Source: JAGCJX01 sp045638645
Lineage (GTDB): Bacteria > Bacteroidota > Bacteroidia > Bacteroidales > UBA932
Direction: 5' to 3'
Assembly: GCA_045638645.1 (NCBI GenBank)
Contig: JAZUBU010000013.1
Span: forward strand, 1-40,723
DNA: 40,723 nucleotides
Positions within the stretch are counted from its first letter, which is position 1. The number at the start of each line of letters is the position of its first letter. The position numbers and the translations under genes are program-made. Positions 1 through 8,262 of the stretch are shown piece after piece. Under the pieces are notes generated by a model. The model worked only from the letters and a program-made list of their open reading frames with translations, ran no database searches and was not told where the DNA came from.

Positions 1-6
1 GGACCG

Positions 7-38
7 CAAAGATAGAGCACTTTTCCTTTCCCTCCAAA
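7..38 (-). promoter_or_regulatory. Bacteroidetes-type promoter firing left out of the window
   Basis: On the minus strand there is a perfect -7 box TATCTTTG (plus-strand positions 7-14) and a TTTG -33 box (35-38), separated by exactly 20 bases. This matches the TTTG-N19-21-TAnnTTTG promoter of the phylum. The expected transcription start lies at or just beyond base 1, so a leftward gene or RNA should begin immediately outside the window. Its product cannot be seen. Confidence 0.65.
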
Positions 39-282
39 TTTTTTTCAAACTTTTTTTCAATTATTTTTTCAAAATTTTCCGGATTTTTAGTCAAATCACT
101 GATATCACGATATTTATAATTTTGAAAAAATTTCAAGAAAATTCAGCCCCTTGAAAACAGATCTCCCTTCTCGCGCCACTTCGCTCCTCATACCTATTTC
201 TCCCCACACACAAAAAAAATCAATCTTCCCGTGAAAATATTCATCCAACCCAGGACAAATCCCGACCGCAAGACAGTAAAAC
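39..282. other. AT-rich spacer without a supported gene
   Basis: This stretch has runs of T and A (about 39-150) with a recurring TTTTTTCAAA-like motif, then more mixed sequence up to the tandem array. Reading frames crossing it on the minus strand come from the adjacent array and resemble no family I know. I see no RNA gene in it. Confidence 0.5.
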
Positions 283-660
283 GTACCGATGCGGACCACT
301 TCCCAATCCCCGAACCTATAAAAATAGCACCGTTGCGGACCACTTCCCAATCCCCGAACCCATAAAAATAGTACCGGTACGGACCATTGTCCAATCCCCG
401 AACCTATAAAAATAGTACGGATACGGACCACTTCCCAATCGCCGGACCCATAAAAATAGTACCGATGCGGACCATTGCCCAATCCCAGACCCTATAAAAA
501 TAGTACCGATGCGGACCACTTCCCAATCGCCGAACCTATAAAAATAGTACCGATACGGACTACTTCCCAATCGCCGGACCCATAAAAATAGTACGGATGC
601 GGACCACTTCCCAATCCCCGAACAAAAATAACAGTACCGGTACGGACGAGCTCCCAAACC
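283..660. repeat. 44-bp tandem repeat array (about 8 units)
   Basis: Units begin at 283, 327, 371, 415, 459, 503, 547 and 591, each exactly 44 bases apart. A degenerate ninth unit begins at 634, after 43 bases, and fades out by about 660. Each unit runs GTACCGATGCGGACC, then ACTTCCCAATCCCCGAACC, then an A/T-rich joint CCTATAAAAATA or CCCATAAAAATA. Units differ at a few positions, such as CGATG/CGGTA, CCCCG/CGCCG and CTTCCC/TTGTCC or TTGCCC. Because 44 is not a multiple of three, minus-strand frames cycle through all three phases and give artefactual ORFs of 60-120 codons. There are no unique spacers, so it is not a CRISPR array. It looks like a minisatellite in a long intergenic region; its role is unknown. 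Confidence 0.9.
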
Positions 661-915
661 CGATCAGGAAACAGCCCCACCCAAAGGACACTTTTATTCA
701 AGCAACCATCACGACCGATTTATTGAATGAAACAACAACCCGCTTGCCGTCGGAGACGTTCAAACAAAGAGATGACCCGATCCGTCCATTCCTCCACCCG
801 AAGAACCTGACAAAACTCTGCAAAGAGTGTCGCCGTCCTCGAAGAAAGACCCCGAGCATACAAAACACCTATCTACATGCAGGGGGCAAAATGTCCAAGA
901 TTGAGAAATAATCAC
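661..915. other. Spacer between the repeat array and the mannosyltransferase gene
   Basis: No convincing gene is seen. A 104-codon plus-strand frame (597-911) starts inside the array, is very rich in T, R, P and K, and matches no family I recognise; I treat it as chance. Confidence 0.45.
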
Positions 916-923
916 TACCTTTG
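916..923 (+). promoter_or_regulatory. -7 box before the mannosyltransferase operon
   Basis: TACCTTTG is a perfect TAnnTTTG match lying 25 bases before the ATG at 949, which predicts a leader of about 20 nt. No TTTG is found at the -33 position, so the call rests on the -7 box and its location. Confidence 0.5.
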
Positions 924-948
924 ATAGCTTATTATAAGAGTAGTATTT

Positions 949-1686
949 ATGCAAACAGACTTTTCTGATAAAAAAATAGTCATCATCCCTACGTACAACG
1001 AACGGGAAAACATTGAAAAAATGGTCCGAAAGGTCCATTCCCTGGATGGCAATTTTCACTTACTGATTGTGGACGACGGTTCTCCGGATGGAACGGCCGA
1101 TATCGTCCGGGCACTTCAGCAAGAATTTCCCCAAAGTCTTTTCCTCGTGGAACGCTCCGGCAAACTGGGATTGGGAACGGCCTACATTGCCGGTTTCCGT
1201 TGGTGCATAGAACACCAATATGAATACATCTTTGAAATGGATGCCGACTTTTCCCACAACCCGGATGACCTGATTCGGCTGTACACTGCTTGTAAGGAAG
1301 GTGCAGACCTGTCCATCGGCTCCCGCTACTGCCGCGGAATCGGTGTTCGGGACTGGCCCATCGGTCGCATCCTGATGTCCTATGGAGCCTCCCTGTATGT
1401 AAGGACGGTTCTCGGAATGAAGGTATACGATACCACAGCAGGCTTTGTCTGCTACAAAAGAAAGCTCCTCGAGACCCTTAATTTGGACCATATCCGGATG
1501 AAGGGATACGGTTTTCAAATTGAGATGAAATACAATGCCTACAAGCTGGGCTTCCAAATCAAAGAGGTACCCATCATTTTTACAGATCGCCAGGAAGGAG
1601 TTTCAAAAATGAGTAGTTCCATCTTTGGCGAAGCATTCTGGGGTGTCCTCAAACTCCGTTTCCGCAAAATCAGATCCAATCATTAA
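949..1686 (+). CDS. Polyprenol-phosphate mannosyltransferase (GT2, DPM1-like)
   Basis: Family-2 glycosyltransferase of 245 residues that should transfer mannose (or a related sugar) from a nucleotide sugar to a polyprenyl phosphate at the inner face of the membrane. The N-terminal nucleotide-binding strand is visible as IPTYNERENI (13-22), followed by VDDGSPDGT (41-49) and the metal-binding DAD (98-100) in EMDADFSHNPDD. GSRYCRG and a C-terminal QEGVSKMS (about 215-222) fit the dolichol-phosphate-mannose synthase group. There is no C-terminal membrane domain, so it resembles the soluble, single-domain DPM1 type. It is the first gene of an operon; the dihydroorotase start follows its stop by 12 bases. 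Sugar specificity is inferred from the family. Confidence 0.9.
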   Translation: MQTDFSDKKIVIIPTYNERENIEKMVRKVHSLDGNFHLLIVDDGSPDGTADIVRALQQEFPQSLFLVERSGKLGLGTAYIAGFRWCIEHQYEYIFEMDADFSHNPDDLIRLYTACKEGADLSIGSRYCRGIGVRDWPIGRILMSYGASLYVRTVLGMKVYDTTAGFVCYKRKLLETLNLDHIRMKGYGFQIEMKYNAYKLGFQIKEVPIIFTDRQEGVSKMSSSIFGEAFWGVLKLRFRKIRSNH

Positions 1687-1698
1687 CCTCCGTACCCT

Positions 1699-3051
1699 AT
1701 GAGCCAAGATACTATCATCCGCCATGCAACCCTGATCAACGAAGGGCAAACATTCCAAGCAGACCTGTGGATTCACAACGACCGGATTCAAAAGATCGGA
1801 GATTTGTCCACGGAAGACATTCCCACCACAGCAACTGTTGTGGATGGAACTGGGAAATACCTTCTCCCTGGCGTTATTGATGAACACGTACACTTCCGTG
1901 ATCCGGGTGCTACGCACAAAGGGGATATGGAAAGCGAAAGTCGCGCAGCCGTATTGGGAGGCATCACCTCCTATCTGGACATGCCCAACAACAATCCGCC
2001 GGCCATCAGCAGAAAGGCCTTGGAAGAAAAACATGCCCTGGCTCAAGAAAAATCCTGGGCCAATTATGGGTTCTATCTGGGCCTGAACAACAACAACCAA
2101 CAGGAAGCCTTTGCCTTGGATCTGAACCGGCATTGTGGCATCAAGTTGTTCATGGGATCCTCTACCGGCAACATGCTGGTAGACCGGGAAGAAACCTTGC
2201 AGAAACTGTTTCAAGAATTCCCCGGCTTGATGGCGCTGCACTGCGAAGATGAACTGTGCATCCGTCAAGCAACGGAAGAAGCCAAGCAGACATACGGCAA
2301 CGACATCCCTTTCTCCAAGCACCCCTACATCCGGAGTCGGGAAGCATGCATCCGATCCACTGCAAAAGCAATTTCACTGGCCGAAAATGGAGCCTGCCAC
2401 ATTCATTTGATGCACATCAGTACTGCGGAAGAAGTAGATTTGATCCGGGAAGCCAAGAAGAGCAATCCTCGTATCACGGCAGAAACCTGCCCGAACTATT
2501 TGTGGTTTGATGAACGGGATTACGACCGGTTGATGTACAAACTCAAGTGCAATCCCGCCATCAAAGGGGCATCCGACCGCGAAGCGCTGCTCAAAGCCGT
2601 ACAGGAAGGCGTCATTGACACCATCGGAACGGACCATGCCCCTCACATGCTGGAAGAAAAGCAACAAAATTACCTGCAAAGTCCGTCGGGGCTTCCTTCC
2701 ATCCAATTCTCCTTAGCGGTCATGATCGAATTGGCCCTCCAAGGAAATTTTGATCTCCCTACCTTAGTGGAACGCATGTGCCATGCTCCCGCCCGGATTT
2801 ACGGAATTGAAAACCGGGGCTACATCAAAGAGGGCTATTTTGCAGATCTGGTCTTGGTTTCCATCGATTCTATCCATAAAAAGGAAGTCACCCCGGAGAA
2901 ATTAGCCGGCAAATGCGGATGGTCCCCCTACGAAGGCTGTCACTTTTCAACGCAGGTTGACTACACTTGGGTCAACGGACAAGCCGTTGTCGCAGAAGGT
3001 CAGCTACAAACTATACAAAAACCGGGGGTAGCCTTGACTTACAACCGTTAG
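1699..3051 (+). CDS. pyrC: Dihydroorotase
   Basis: Amidohydrolase of 450 residues that interconverts N-carbamoyl-aspartate and dihydroorotate, the third step of pyrimidine synthesis. The metal-site HVH lies at 63-65 within DEHVHFRDPG. The lysine expected to be carbamylated is K149 (GIKLFMGSSTGN), followed by histidines at 181 (LHCED) and 239 (LMHIST), and the catalytic aspartate in GTDHAPH near residue 312. This is the longer class I type that resembles allantoinase, but its place in a Bacteroidetes operon next to the polyprenol-phosphate mannosyltransferase supports dihydroorotase. pyrG, another pyrimidine gene, lies far away in the window and is not co-transcribed. Confidence 0.92.
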   Translation: MSQDTIIRHATLINEGQTFQADLWIHNDRIQKIGDLSTEDIPTTATVVDGTGKYLLPGVIDEHVHFRDPGATHKGDMESESRAAVLGGITSYLDMPNNNPPAISRKALEEKHALAQEKSWANYGFYLGLNNNNQQEAFALDLNRHCGIKLFMGSSTGNMLVDREETLQKLFQEFPGLMALHCEDELCIRQATEEAKQTYGNDIPFSKHPYIRSREACIRSTAKAISLAENGACHIHLMHISTAEEVDLIREAKKSNPRITAETCPNYLWFDERDYDRLMYKLKCNPAIKGASDREALLKAVQEGVIDTIGTDHAPHMLEEKQQNYLQSPSGLPSIQFSLAVMIELALQGNFDLPTLVERMCHAPARIYGIENRGYIKEGYFADLVLVSIDSIHKKEVTPEKLAGKCGWSPYEGCHFSTQVDYTWVNGQAVVAEGQLQTIQKPGVALTYNR

Positions 3052-3054
3052 ACT

Positions 3055-3966
3055 ATGGAGCGAGGAATGACTAAAGCTTATATCCTGATTGTACTCAGTG
3101 TCATCTTTTGGGGGTTCTCCTTTATTGGCACCAACATCCTGCTACAAGCCGGGATTCCACCAGTCATTTTCCTGCTCTTACGCATCAACCTGGCAGGTTG
3201 GCTGCTCTTTGCTTTTGGGAAATTCACCAAACAACTTCAATCAATCGAAAGAAAGGATTGGAAATGGCTCCTGCTACTGTCGTTCTGTGAACCGTTTGCG
3301 TACTTCCTGGCAGAAACGTACGGGCTGATGGCCACCGGTTCTCCAACCCTCACCGCATTGGTCATAGCAACCATTCCATTGTTCTCACTATTGGTCGGTC
3401 GGATTTTCTTCAAAGAAAAACTTTCGTCCCGCAATGTCCTGGGAATCCTGCTGACACTCCCCGGAGCAGCACTCATGATTTTTCAAGGAGGTAGTGTGGG
3501 CGCCAAACACGGTTGGGGGATCTTGATTCTGATGATCGCTGTGATGGCCAGCGTATCTTACGCATCGCTGGTCAAGACACTCTCCAACCGGTACAACAGC
3601 ACCACCCTCACGACATACCAGTTCATCTTGGGTGGACTGATGTTCATTCCTCTGATTGGCACGGCAGACCTACAGACATTCTCCGTGGATGTACTGGTGC
3701 AACCCAAAGTGATTGCATCCATCCTTTCCTTGGCTATCTTGTGTTCTTGTTGTGCCTTCGCCTTTTATGTGGAAGCGGCGAGCAAGATTGGGATGACCCG
3801 AACCGTGGTGTTCACGGCCCTCATACCTGCCGTTTCCGCCACCGTCTCCTCAGCCATTGGCCTGGAAACCTTCTCCCCCCAACAAATCTTAGGCATCGCG
3901 ATTGTTACCTTTGGCGTGATTCTTTCTCAGCTGACACCAAAGCCAAACCAATCCGGCCGCGCTTAA
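3055..3966 (+). CDS. EamA/DMT-family inner-membrane transporter
   Basis: Drug/metabolite transporter protein of up to 303 residues with about ten hydrophobic helices in two repeated EamA halves (roughly 10-140 and 155-295). Typical signs are WGFSFIGTNILL near the N-terminus, TSPTLTALVIATIPLFS-like sequence ending the first half and the FTALIPAVSA stretch in the second. The substrate is unknown. ATG at 3055 follows the pyrC stop by 3 bases; a second ATG at 3067 is preceded by the purine-rich GAGCGAGGA and may be the true start. The last 62 bases (3905-3966) are antisense to the end of tex. Confidence 0.85.
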   Translation: MERGMTKAYILIVLSVIFWGFSFIGTNILLQAGIPPVIFLLLRINLAGWLLFAFGKFTKQLQSIERKDWKWLLLLSFCEPFAYFLAETYGLMATGSPTLTALVIATIPLFSLLVGRIFFKEKLSSRNVLGILLTLPGAALMIFQGGSVGAKHGWGILILMIAVMASVSYASLVKTLSNRYNSTTLTTYQFILGGLMFIPLIGTADLQTFSVDVLVQPKVIASILSLAILCSCCAFAFYVEAASKIGMTRTVVFTALIPAVSATVSSAIGLETFSPQQILGIAIVTFGVILSQLTPKPNQSGRA

Positions 3967-6067
3967 GATCCACCTCCAACACCCGCACACAAATGTGTTG
4001 ATGGATTTTGAGCACCGTGTTGGGATCCTGGACAAATTTCTGCCCCATCTGTGAAACGTGGATGAGACCATTTTGTTTGATTCCAAAATCCACAAAGGCA
4101 CCAAAGTTCGTGATGTTGGTCACGATACCCGGCAACTCCATCCCCACACGCACATCTTCGATAGACTGTATTTCATCCGAAAACTCAAATACTTTCAGCG
4201 TATCACGGGGATCCCGACCCGGCTTGGCCAGTTCTTTCATAATGTCCCGCAAGGTCGGCAAGCCCACCTCGTCCGAAACATAATTTTCTATCGGAATCTG
4301 CACCCGAATGGATTCCTCGTTGATGAGTTGCTGCACGGTAACACCCGCATCTTGGGCCATTTTTTCCACCAACGCATAACGTTCCGGGTGAACCGCTGAA
4401 TTATCCAAGGGGTTAGCGGCCTTCGGGATGCGCAAAAAACCGGCACATTGTTCAAAGGCTTTATCTCCCAATCGCTTCACACGCAACAAATCGCGACGTC
4501 GCTCAAAAGGTCCGTTTTCTGTTCGGTAATCCACGATGTTTTGAGCCAGGGCCGGACCAATACCAGAGACATAGCTCAGCAAATGGCGACTGGCTGTATT
4601 CAAGTTCACCCCCACGTTGTTCACACAACTTTCTACCACGCCATCCAAACGCTCTTTCAACAAGGTCTGATCCACATCGTGTTGGTACTGCCCAACCCCG
4701 ATGGACTTCGGATCGATTTTTACCAATTCAGCCAAGGGATCCATGATGCGACGGCCAATGGAAACGGCTCCGCGAACCGTCACATCGTAATCCGGAAATT
4801 CCTCCCGTGCAATGGGAGATGCCGAATACACCGAAGCACCGTCTTCGCTCACCGAATACACCCTTACCCCTTCGGGCAACGCCATCCGTTTCAAAAAGGC
4901 CTCCGTTTCACGACCGGCAGTTCCATTTCCGATGGCCACGACCTCGATGTCATAAGCCTCCAACATGTGCGAGAGTTTGCGCATCGCCATGGTTTTTTCG
5001 TTGGCCGGCGGATGCGGGTAAATGGTCTCATTGTGCAAGAGTCCACCTTGAGCATCCAAACAAACAACCTTACAACCGGTGCGGAAACCGGGATCGATGG
5101 CCAGAACACGTTTTTGTCCCAACGGGGGTGCCAACAACAGTTGGCGCAAGTTCTCTCCGAAGACTCGGATTGACTCCACATCGGCCCGTTCTTTCAAGGT
5201 ATGCAGTGTCTCGTTTTCAATGGACGGATGCAACAAGCGCTTGTAGGCATCTTCCACTGCCTCGTGGATGACTTCAAAAACGGGTCGGGTATATTTTTCA
5301 GTAGCATACTGACGTTCAATACGTGTAACTAAGTAGTTCGAATCAACTTCCACCTTTACAGACAAGATTCCTTCGGCTTTCGCACGCAAAACAGCCAAAA
5401 TTCGGTGAGAGGCGGCCCGTTGGATGGGTTCCGAAAAGTCAAAATAGTTCCGGTATTTGGCTACGGCCTCTTCTTCGGGATCCACTCCCTTCGCCAGGTG
5501 GGCCAGGATGCGACCCTGCTTCAGATAATGCTGACGCAGATCCGCACGAACCGAGGCTAATTCCGCCACTTGTTCGGCCAAGATATCCCGAGCGTATGCC
5601 AAGGCGGCATCGATCTCCGTAACTTCCTCGTTCAGGTACGCACTTACCTCACGAGCCGGATCCTTGATCTGCGACTTCCACAACGCCAGGGCCAAGGGCT
5701 CCATTCCCTTCTCCTTCGCCGTTGTTGCACGCGTCTTGCGTTTGGGACGGTACGGCAGGTACAAATCCTCGAGAACCTGCGCATCCACACAGACATCAAT
5801 GGCCTGAGCGAGTTCGGGAGTCAATTTGTCCAAACCCCGGATGGTCTCGCAAATGGATTCCTTGCGCTTATCCAGTTCGGCAAACTTCAGGTGCCAGTGT
5901 TTCAATTCTGCAATTTGGGCTTCATCCATTCCTCCCGTCCTCTCCTTCCGGTAGCGGGAAATAAACGGAACCGTAGCTCCTTCATCCAACAAGGAAACAC
6001 CCTGCTCAACTTGCCAGGCCCGTACACCCAACTTGTCACAGAGAAAATTGACGTAAATGGTATTCAT
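3905..6067 (-). CDS. tex: Tex-family RNA-binding protein (YqgF/HhH/S1)
   Basis: Protein of 720 residues starting at the ATG at 6067 (MNTIYVNFLCDKL). Upstream in-frame codons fall inside clcA and were rejected. It has an N-terminal helical Tex domain, a YqgF/RNase H-like domain beginning RVLAIDPGFRTGCK, a helix-hairpin-helix region (VNLNTASRHLLSYVSGIG) and a C-terminal S1 domain (GIVTNITNFGAFVDFGI ... LIHVSQM). Family members bind nucleic acids and associate with transcription; the exact role here is inferred. It starts 8 bases after the clcA stop, so the two are probably co-transcribed. Its 3' end overlaps the opposing EamA gene by 62 bases; the final S1 strand (GRIGLAL) is encoded within or next to that overlap. 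Confidence 0.93.
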   Translation of the reverse strand: MNTIYVNFLCDKLGVRAWQVEQGVSLLDEGATVPFISRYRKERTGGMDEAQIAELKHWHLKFAELDKRKESICETIRGLDKLTPELAQAIDVCVDAQVLEDLYLPYRPKRKTRATTAKEKGMEPLALALWKSQIKDPAREVSAYLNEEVTEIDAALAYARDILAEQVAELASVRADLRQHYLKQGRILAHLAKGVDPEEEAVAKYRNYFDFSEPIQRAASHRILAVLRAKAEGILSVKVEVDSNYLVTRIERQYATEKYTRPVFEVIHEAVEDAYKRLLHPSIENETLHTLKERADVESIRVFGENLRQLLLAPPLGQKRVLAIDPGFRTGCKVVCLDAQGGLLHNETIYPHPPANEKTMAMRKLSHMLEAYDIEVVAIGNGTAGRETEAFLKRMALPEGVRVYSVSEDGASVYSASPIAREEFPDYDVTVRGAVSIGRRIMDPLAELVKIDPKSIGVGQYQHDVDQTLLKERLDGVVESCVNNVGVNLNTASRHLLSYVSGIGPALAQNIVDYRTENGPFERRRDLLRVKRLGDKAFEQCAGFLRIPKAANPLDNSAVHPERYALVEKMAQDAGVTVQQLINEESIRVQIPIENYVSDEVGLPTLRDIMKELAKPGRDPRDTLKVFEFSDEIQSIEDVRVGMELPGIVTNITNFGAFVDFGIKQNGLIHVSQMGQKFVQDPNTVLKIHQHICVRVLEVDLKRGRIGLALVSAEKESRQR

Positions 6068-6075
6068 AGGAAAAA

Positions 6076-7857
6076 CTAATCGTGTGAAACTTGCTGCAAC
6101 TGTTCCCGATACGAAGAGAAGATTTTGGATTTGGAGATAAAGCCCATGTAACGGCCCGCGGCGTCCACCACCGGCAGGTTCCACACACCGGACTTCTCAA
6201 ATTTGGACATAACCTCCTCCATGTGCTCGTCGTGGCAGACCTTGTGTTCGCAAATTCGCATCAGCTCATAGACTTTAACCGTATCGTACTTGGTCTGATC
6301 AAACATGGTCGTGCGAATATCATCCAGGGCGATCAAACCCATGAATCCCCCTTTCGGATCAACGACCGGGAAAAGATTCCGCTTGGACTGTGCAACGGCA
6401 CGCACCAACGTTCGCAGGGTATCATCCGGTTTGACCTTCACAAAATCCTGCTCAATCAAATCAGCTGTACTCAGCAACGTCAGCACCGCCTGATCACTAT
6501 CGTGAGTCAAGAGTTGACCATTTTTGGCGATTCGCTTGGTGTAGATGGAATAGGGTTCGAACAGGCGGATGGTTGCAAAAGAGATGGTCGAAGTGACGAT
6601 GAGGGGCAACAACAACGCATAGCCGCCGGTGATATCAGCAATCAAAAAGATCGCCGTCATCGGTGCCTGCATCACCCCAGCCATCAAACCGGCCATACCC
6701 ACCAAAACAAAGTTGGCTTCCGGCAACGCCGTAAAACCTGTCAAATTGATGATCCGGGACAAAATAAAACCCGCGATACCTCCCACAATCAATGTCGGAC
6801 CAAACGTTCCCCCGACACCGCCACCGGCATTGGTAAACGACATGGCAAACACCTTAAAGATGAGTACGAGCGCAAAGAATATCGGAACGAACCAATCCCA
6901 CTGCAGAAACCACCCGAAAATGGTCTGGTTCATGCAAGATTCCGGATCGGCATGCAACAAATGAATCAACGAATCGTACCCCTCACCAAACAAGGGCGGA
7001 AAAATAAAAATCAGTACACCCAGGGAGACGGCAGACATCGCCCAACGTTTGTAGGGATTGGCCACCGACTTGATCTTGTCTTCCAAACGCAACGTGGTCC
7101 GGGTAAAATACAAGGAAACAAAGCCGCATAAGATCCCCAACAGAATATAATAAGGGATATTTCCCAAAAGGTAATGGTCCACAGAACTGGAAAAAGACAC
7201 GTCCTGCCCAAAAAACAAGTAGGAGACCGTCGTTGCGGTGACTGTAGAGATGAGCAACGGGAGGATGGAGGTCATGGAAATGTTGAAAAGCAGAATCTCC
7301 AGGGTAAACAGAATCCCCGCAATGGGTGCCTTAAAGATTCCGGCTACAGCTCCGGCTGCCCCACAACCCAACAAAATCGTTCTGTGTTTGTAGGAAAGTT
7401 CCAACAGTCGAGCAATGTTGGAACCGATAGCCGCTCCCGTATATACAATCGGCGCCTCGGCTCCTACGGAGCCCCCAAAACCAATGGTCACAGAACTGGC
7501 GACCAATGAAGACCAGGTATTGTGTGGTTTGATGACCGAGCGCTTTTTGGAAACCGCCAACAGAGCTTTGGTAACACCATGCCCGATATCATCACGCACC
7601 ACGTAACGGACAAACAGCATGGCAATCAACATCCCGATACCGGGAAGAATCAGATACATAAAACTGCTCTCAGGTTCGCCACACAGACGTACCAAGAGCA
7701 GTTGCACACCGTGGATCAAGGTCTTCAGCGAAACCGCTGCCAATCCACAAGCCAGACCTACAACAAAAGCAAGTACGAGAAGTAATTGATTTTCTGAAAG
7801 TCCTTTTATAAATCCTACGATTTTCTCCCAACGAAACTTATTCGTCTGAATCTTCAT
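6076..7857 (-). CDS. clcA: CLC-family chloride channel/antiporter with CBS pair
   Basis: I choose the ATG at 7857 (MKIQTNKFRWEKIV, 593 residues). An in-frame ATG at 7932 would add 25 polar residues lying almost wholly inside the preceding gene. The membrane domain carries the three CLC signatures in modified form: GHGVTK in place of GSGIP, GAEAP with the gating glutamate in place of GxEGP, and GTFGP. Two CBS domains occupy roughly the last 130 residues, each containing LFPVVDP/LPVVDAAG-type strands. It moves chloride, possibly in exchange for protons; the gating glutamate is compatible with an antiporter. The gene overlaps the upstream acidic-protein gene by 20 bases and precedes tex. Confidence 0.92.
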   Translation of the reverse strand: MKIQTNKFRWEKIVGFIKGLSENQLLLVLAFVVGLACGLAAVSLKTLIHGVQLLLVRLCGEPESSFMYLILPGIGMLIAMLFVRYVVRDDIGHGVTKALLAVSKKRSVIKPHNTWSSLVASSVTIGFGGSVGAEAPIVYTGAAIGSNIARLLELSYKHRTILLGCGAAGAVAGIFKAPIAGILFTLEILLFNISMTSILPLLISTVTATTVSYLFFGQDVSFSSSVDHYLLGNIPYYILLGILCGFVSLYFTRTTLRLEDKIKSVANPYKRWAMSAVSLGVLIFIFPPLFGEGYDSLIHLLHADPESCMNQTIFGWFLQWDWFVPIFFALVLIFKVFAMSFTNAGGGVGGTFGPTLIVGGIAGFILSRIINLTGFTALPEANFVLVGMAGLMAGVMQAPMTAIFLIADITGGYALLLPLIVTSTISFATIRLFEPYSIYTKRIAKNGQLLTHDSDQAVLTLLSTADLIEQDFVKVKPDDTLRTLVRAVAQSKRNLFPVVDPKGGFMGLIALDDIRTTMFDQTKYDTVKVYELMRICEHKVCHDEHMEEVMSKFEKSGVWNLPVVDAAGRYMGFISKSKIFSSYREQLQQVSHD

Positions 7858-8197
7858 CGTCGGCGTATGATGTCGTGTTATCGTCAGGGAATCCTCCGTC
7901 TGCGGAGTCGATGTTGTCATCATCGTCCTCATCGTTGAAGAGTCCTTTTTCTACATCTTCGTAATCGTCAATACGTACGTCGATTTTTACCAGGTACAAG
8001 GCTTCAGGAATTTCCAAAGAGACAGCATAAAAGAAGGTACCATCAGGCTTCGGAACCTTGATCAAATCTGCCATATAATCAGCATAACCCTTGGGATATT
8101 TCTCTTTGAAAGCGGCCATCAATTCTGATGACATGTTCGCATAACTAACTACTAACCGTCTTTTCGCCGGTGCGGAAGTCACGTTTTTGGCACTCAT
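7838..8197 (-). CDS. Small conserved-looking protein with hyperacidic tail, unknown function
   Basis: I do not recognise a named family. The 119-residue protein has a basic N-terminus (SAKNVTSAPAKRRLVVSY), a compact middle (about 20-85) containing KYPKGYADYMADLIKVPKPDG and strands such as FFYAVSLEIPEALYLVKIDV, and a tail from about 86 that is over half Asp/Glu. The ordered middle and good spacing to a -7-like box support a real gene. It overlaps clcA by 20 bases, so the two are likely translationally coupled. The acidic tail could bind a basic partner or metal ions, but this is speculation. Confidence 0.75.
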   Translation of the reverse strand: MSAKNVTSAPAKRRLVVSYANMSSELMAAFKEKYPKGYADYMADLIKVPKPDGTFFYAVSLEIPEALYLVKIDVRIDDYEDVEKGLFNDEDDDDNIDSADGGFPDDNTTSYADDEDSDE

Positions 8198-8240
8198 AGT
8201 GTAAAAAATGTACGTTGATGTTTAATTGTTAATCCAAGTG

Positions 8241-8248
8241 CAATTATA
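8241..8248 (-). promoter_or_regulatory. Possible -7 box for the acidic protein-clcA-tex operon
   Basis: On the minus strand TATAATTG differs from TAnnTTTG at one position. It lies about 44 bases before the ATG at 8197, predicting a leader near 37 nt. No -33 box is evident. Confidence 0.35.
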
Positions 8249-8262
8249 GTGTATTTTTTTTG

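Noticed and set aside
283..660. CRISPR array
   Set aside because: The units are contiguous copies of one 44-bp sequence with no unique spacers, and no cas gene is present.
114..701. Minus-strand ORFs of 66-122 codons across the repeat array (GDWEVVRIGTIFIG-like repeats)
   Set aside because: They arise from the 44-bp period rotating through all frames, occur in several overlapping phases at once, and lack promoters or family resemblance.
597..911. 104-codon plus-strand ORF before the mannosyltransferase
   Set aside because: It begins inside the repeat array, has low-complexity T/R/P/K composition and no recognisable fold.
4448..5173. 241-codon plus-strand ORF antisense to tex
   Set aside because: It lies wholly within the conserved tex gene and has a composition expected of an antisense shadow.
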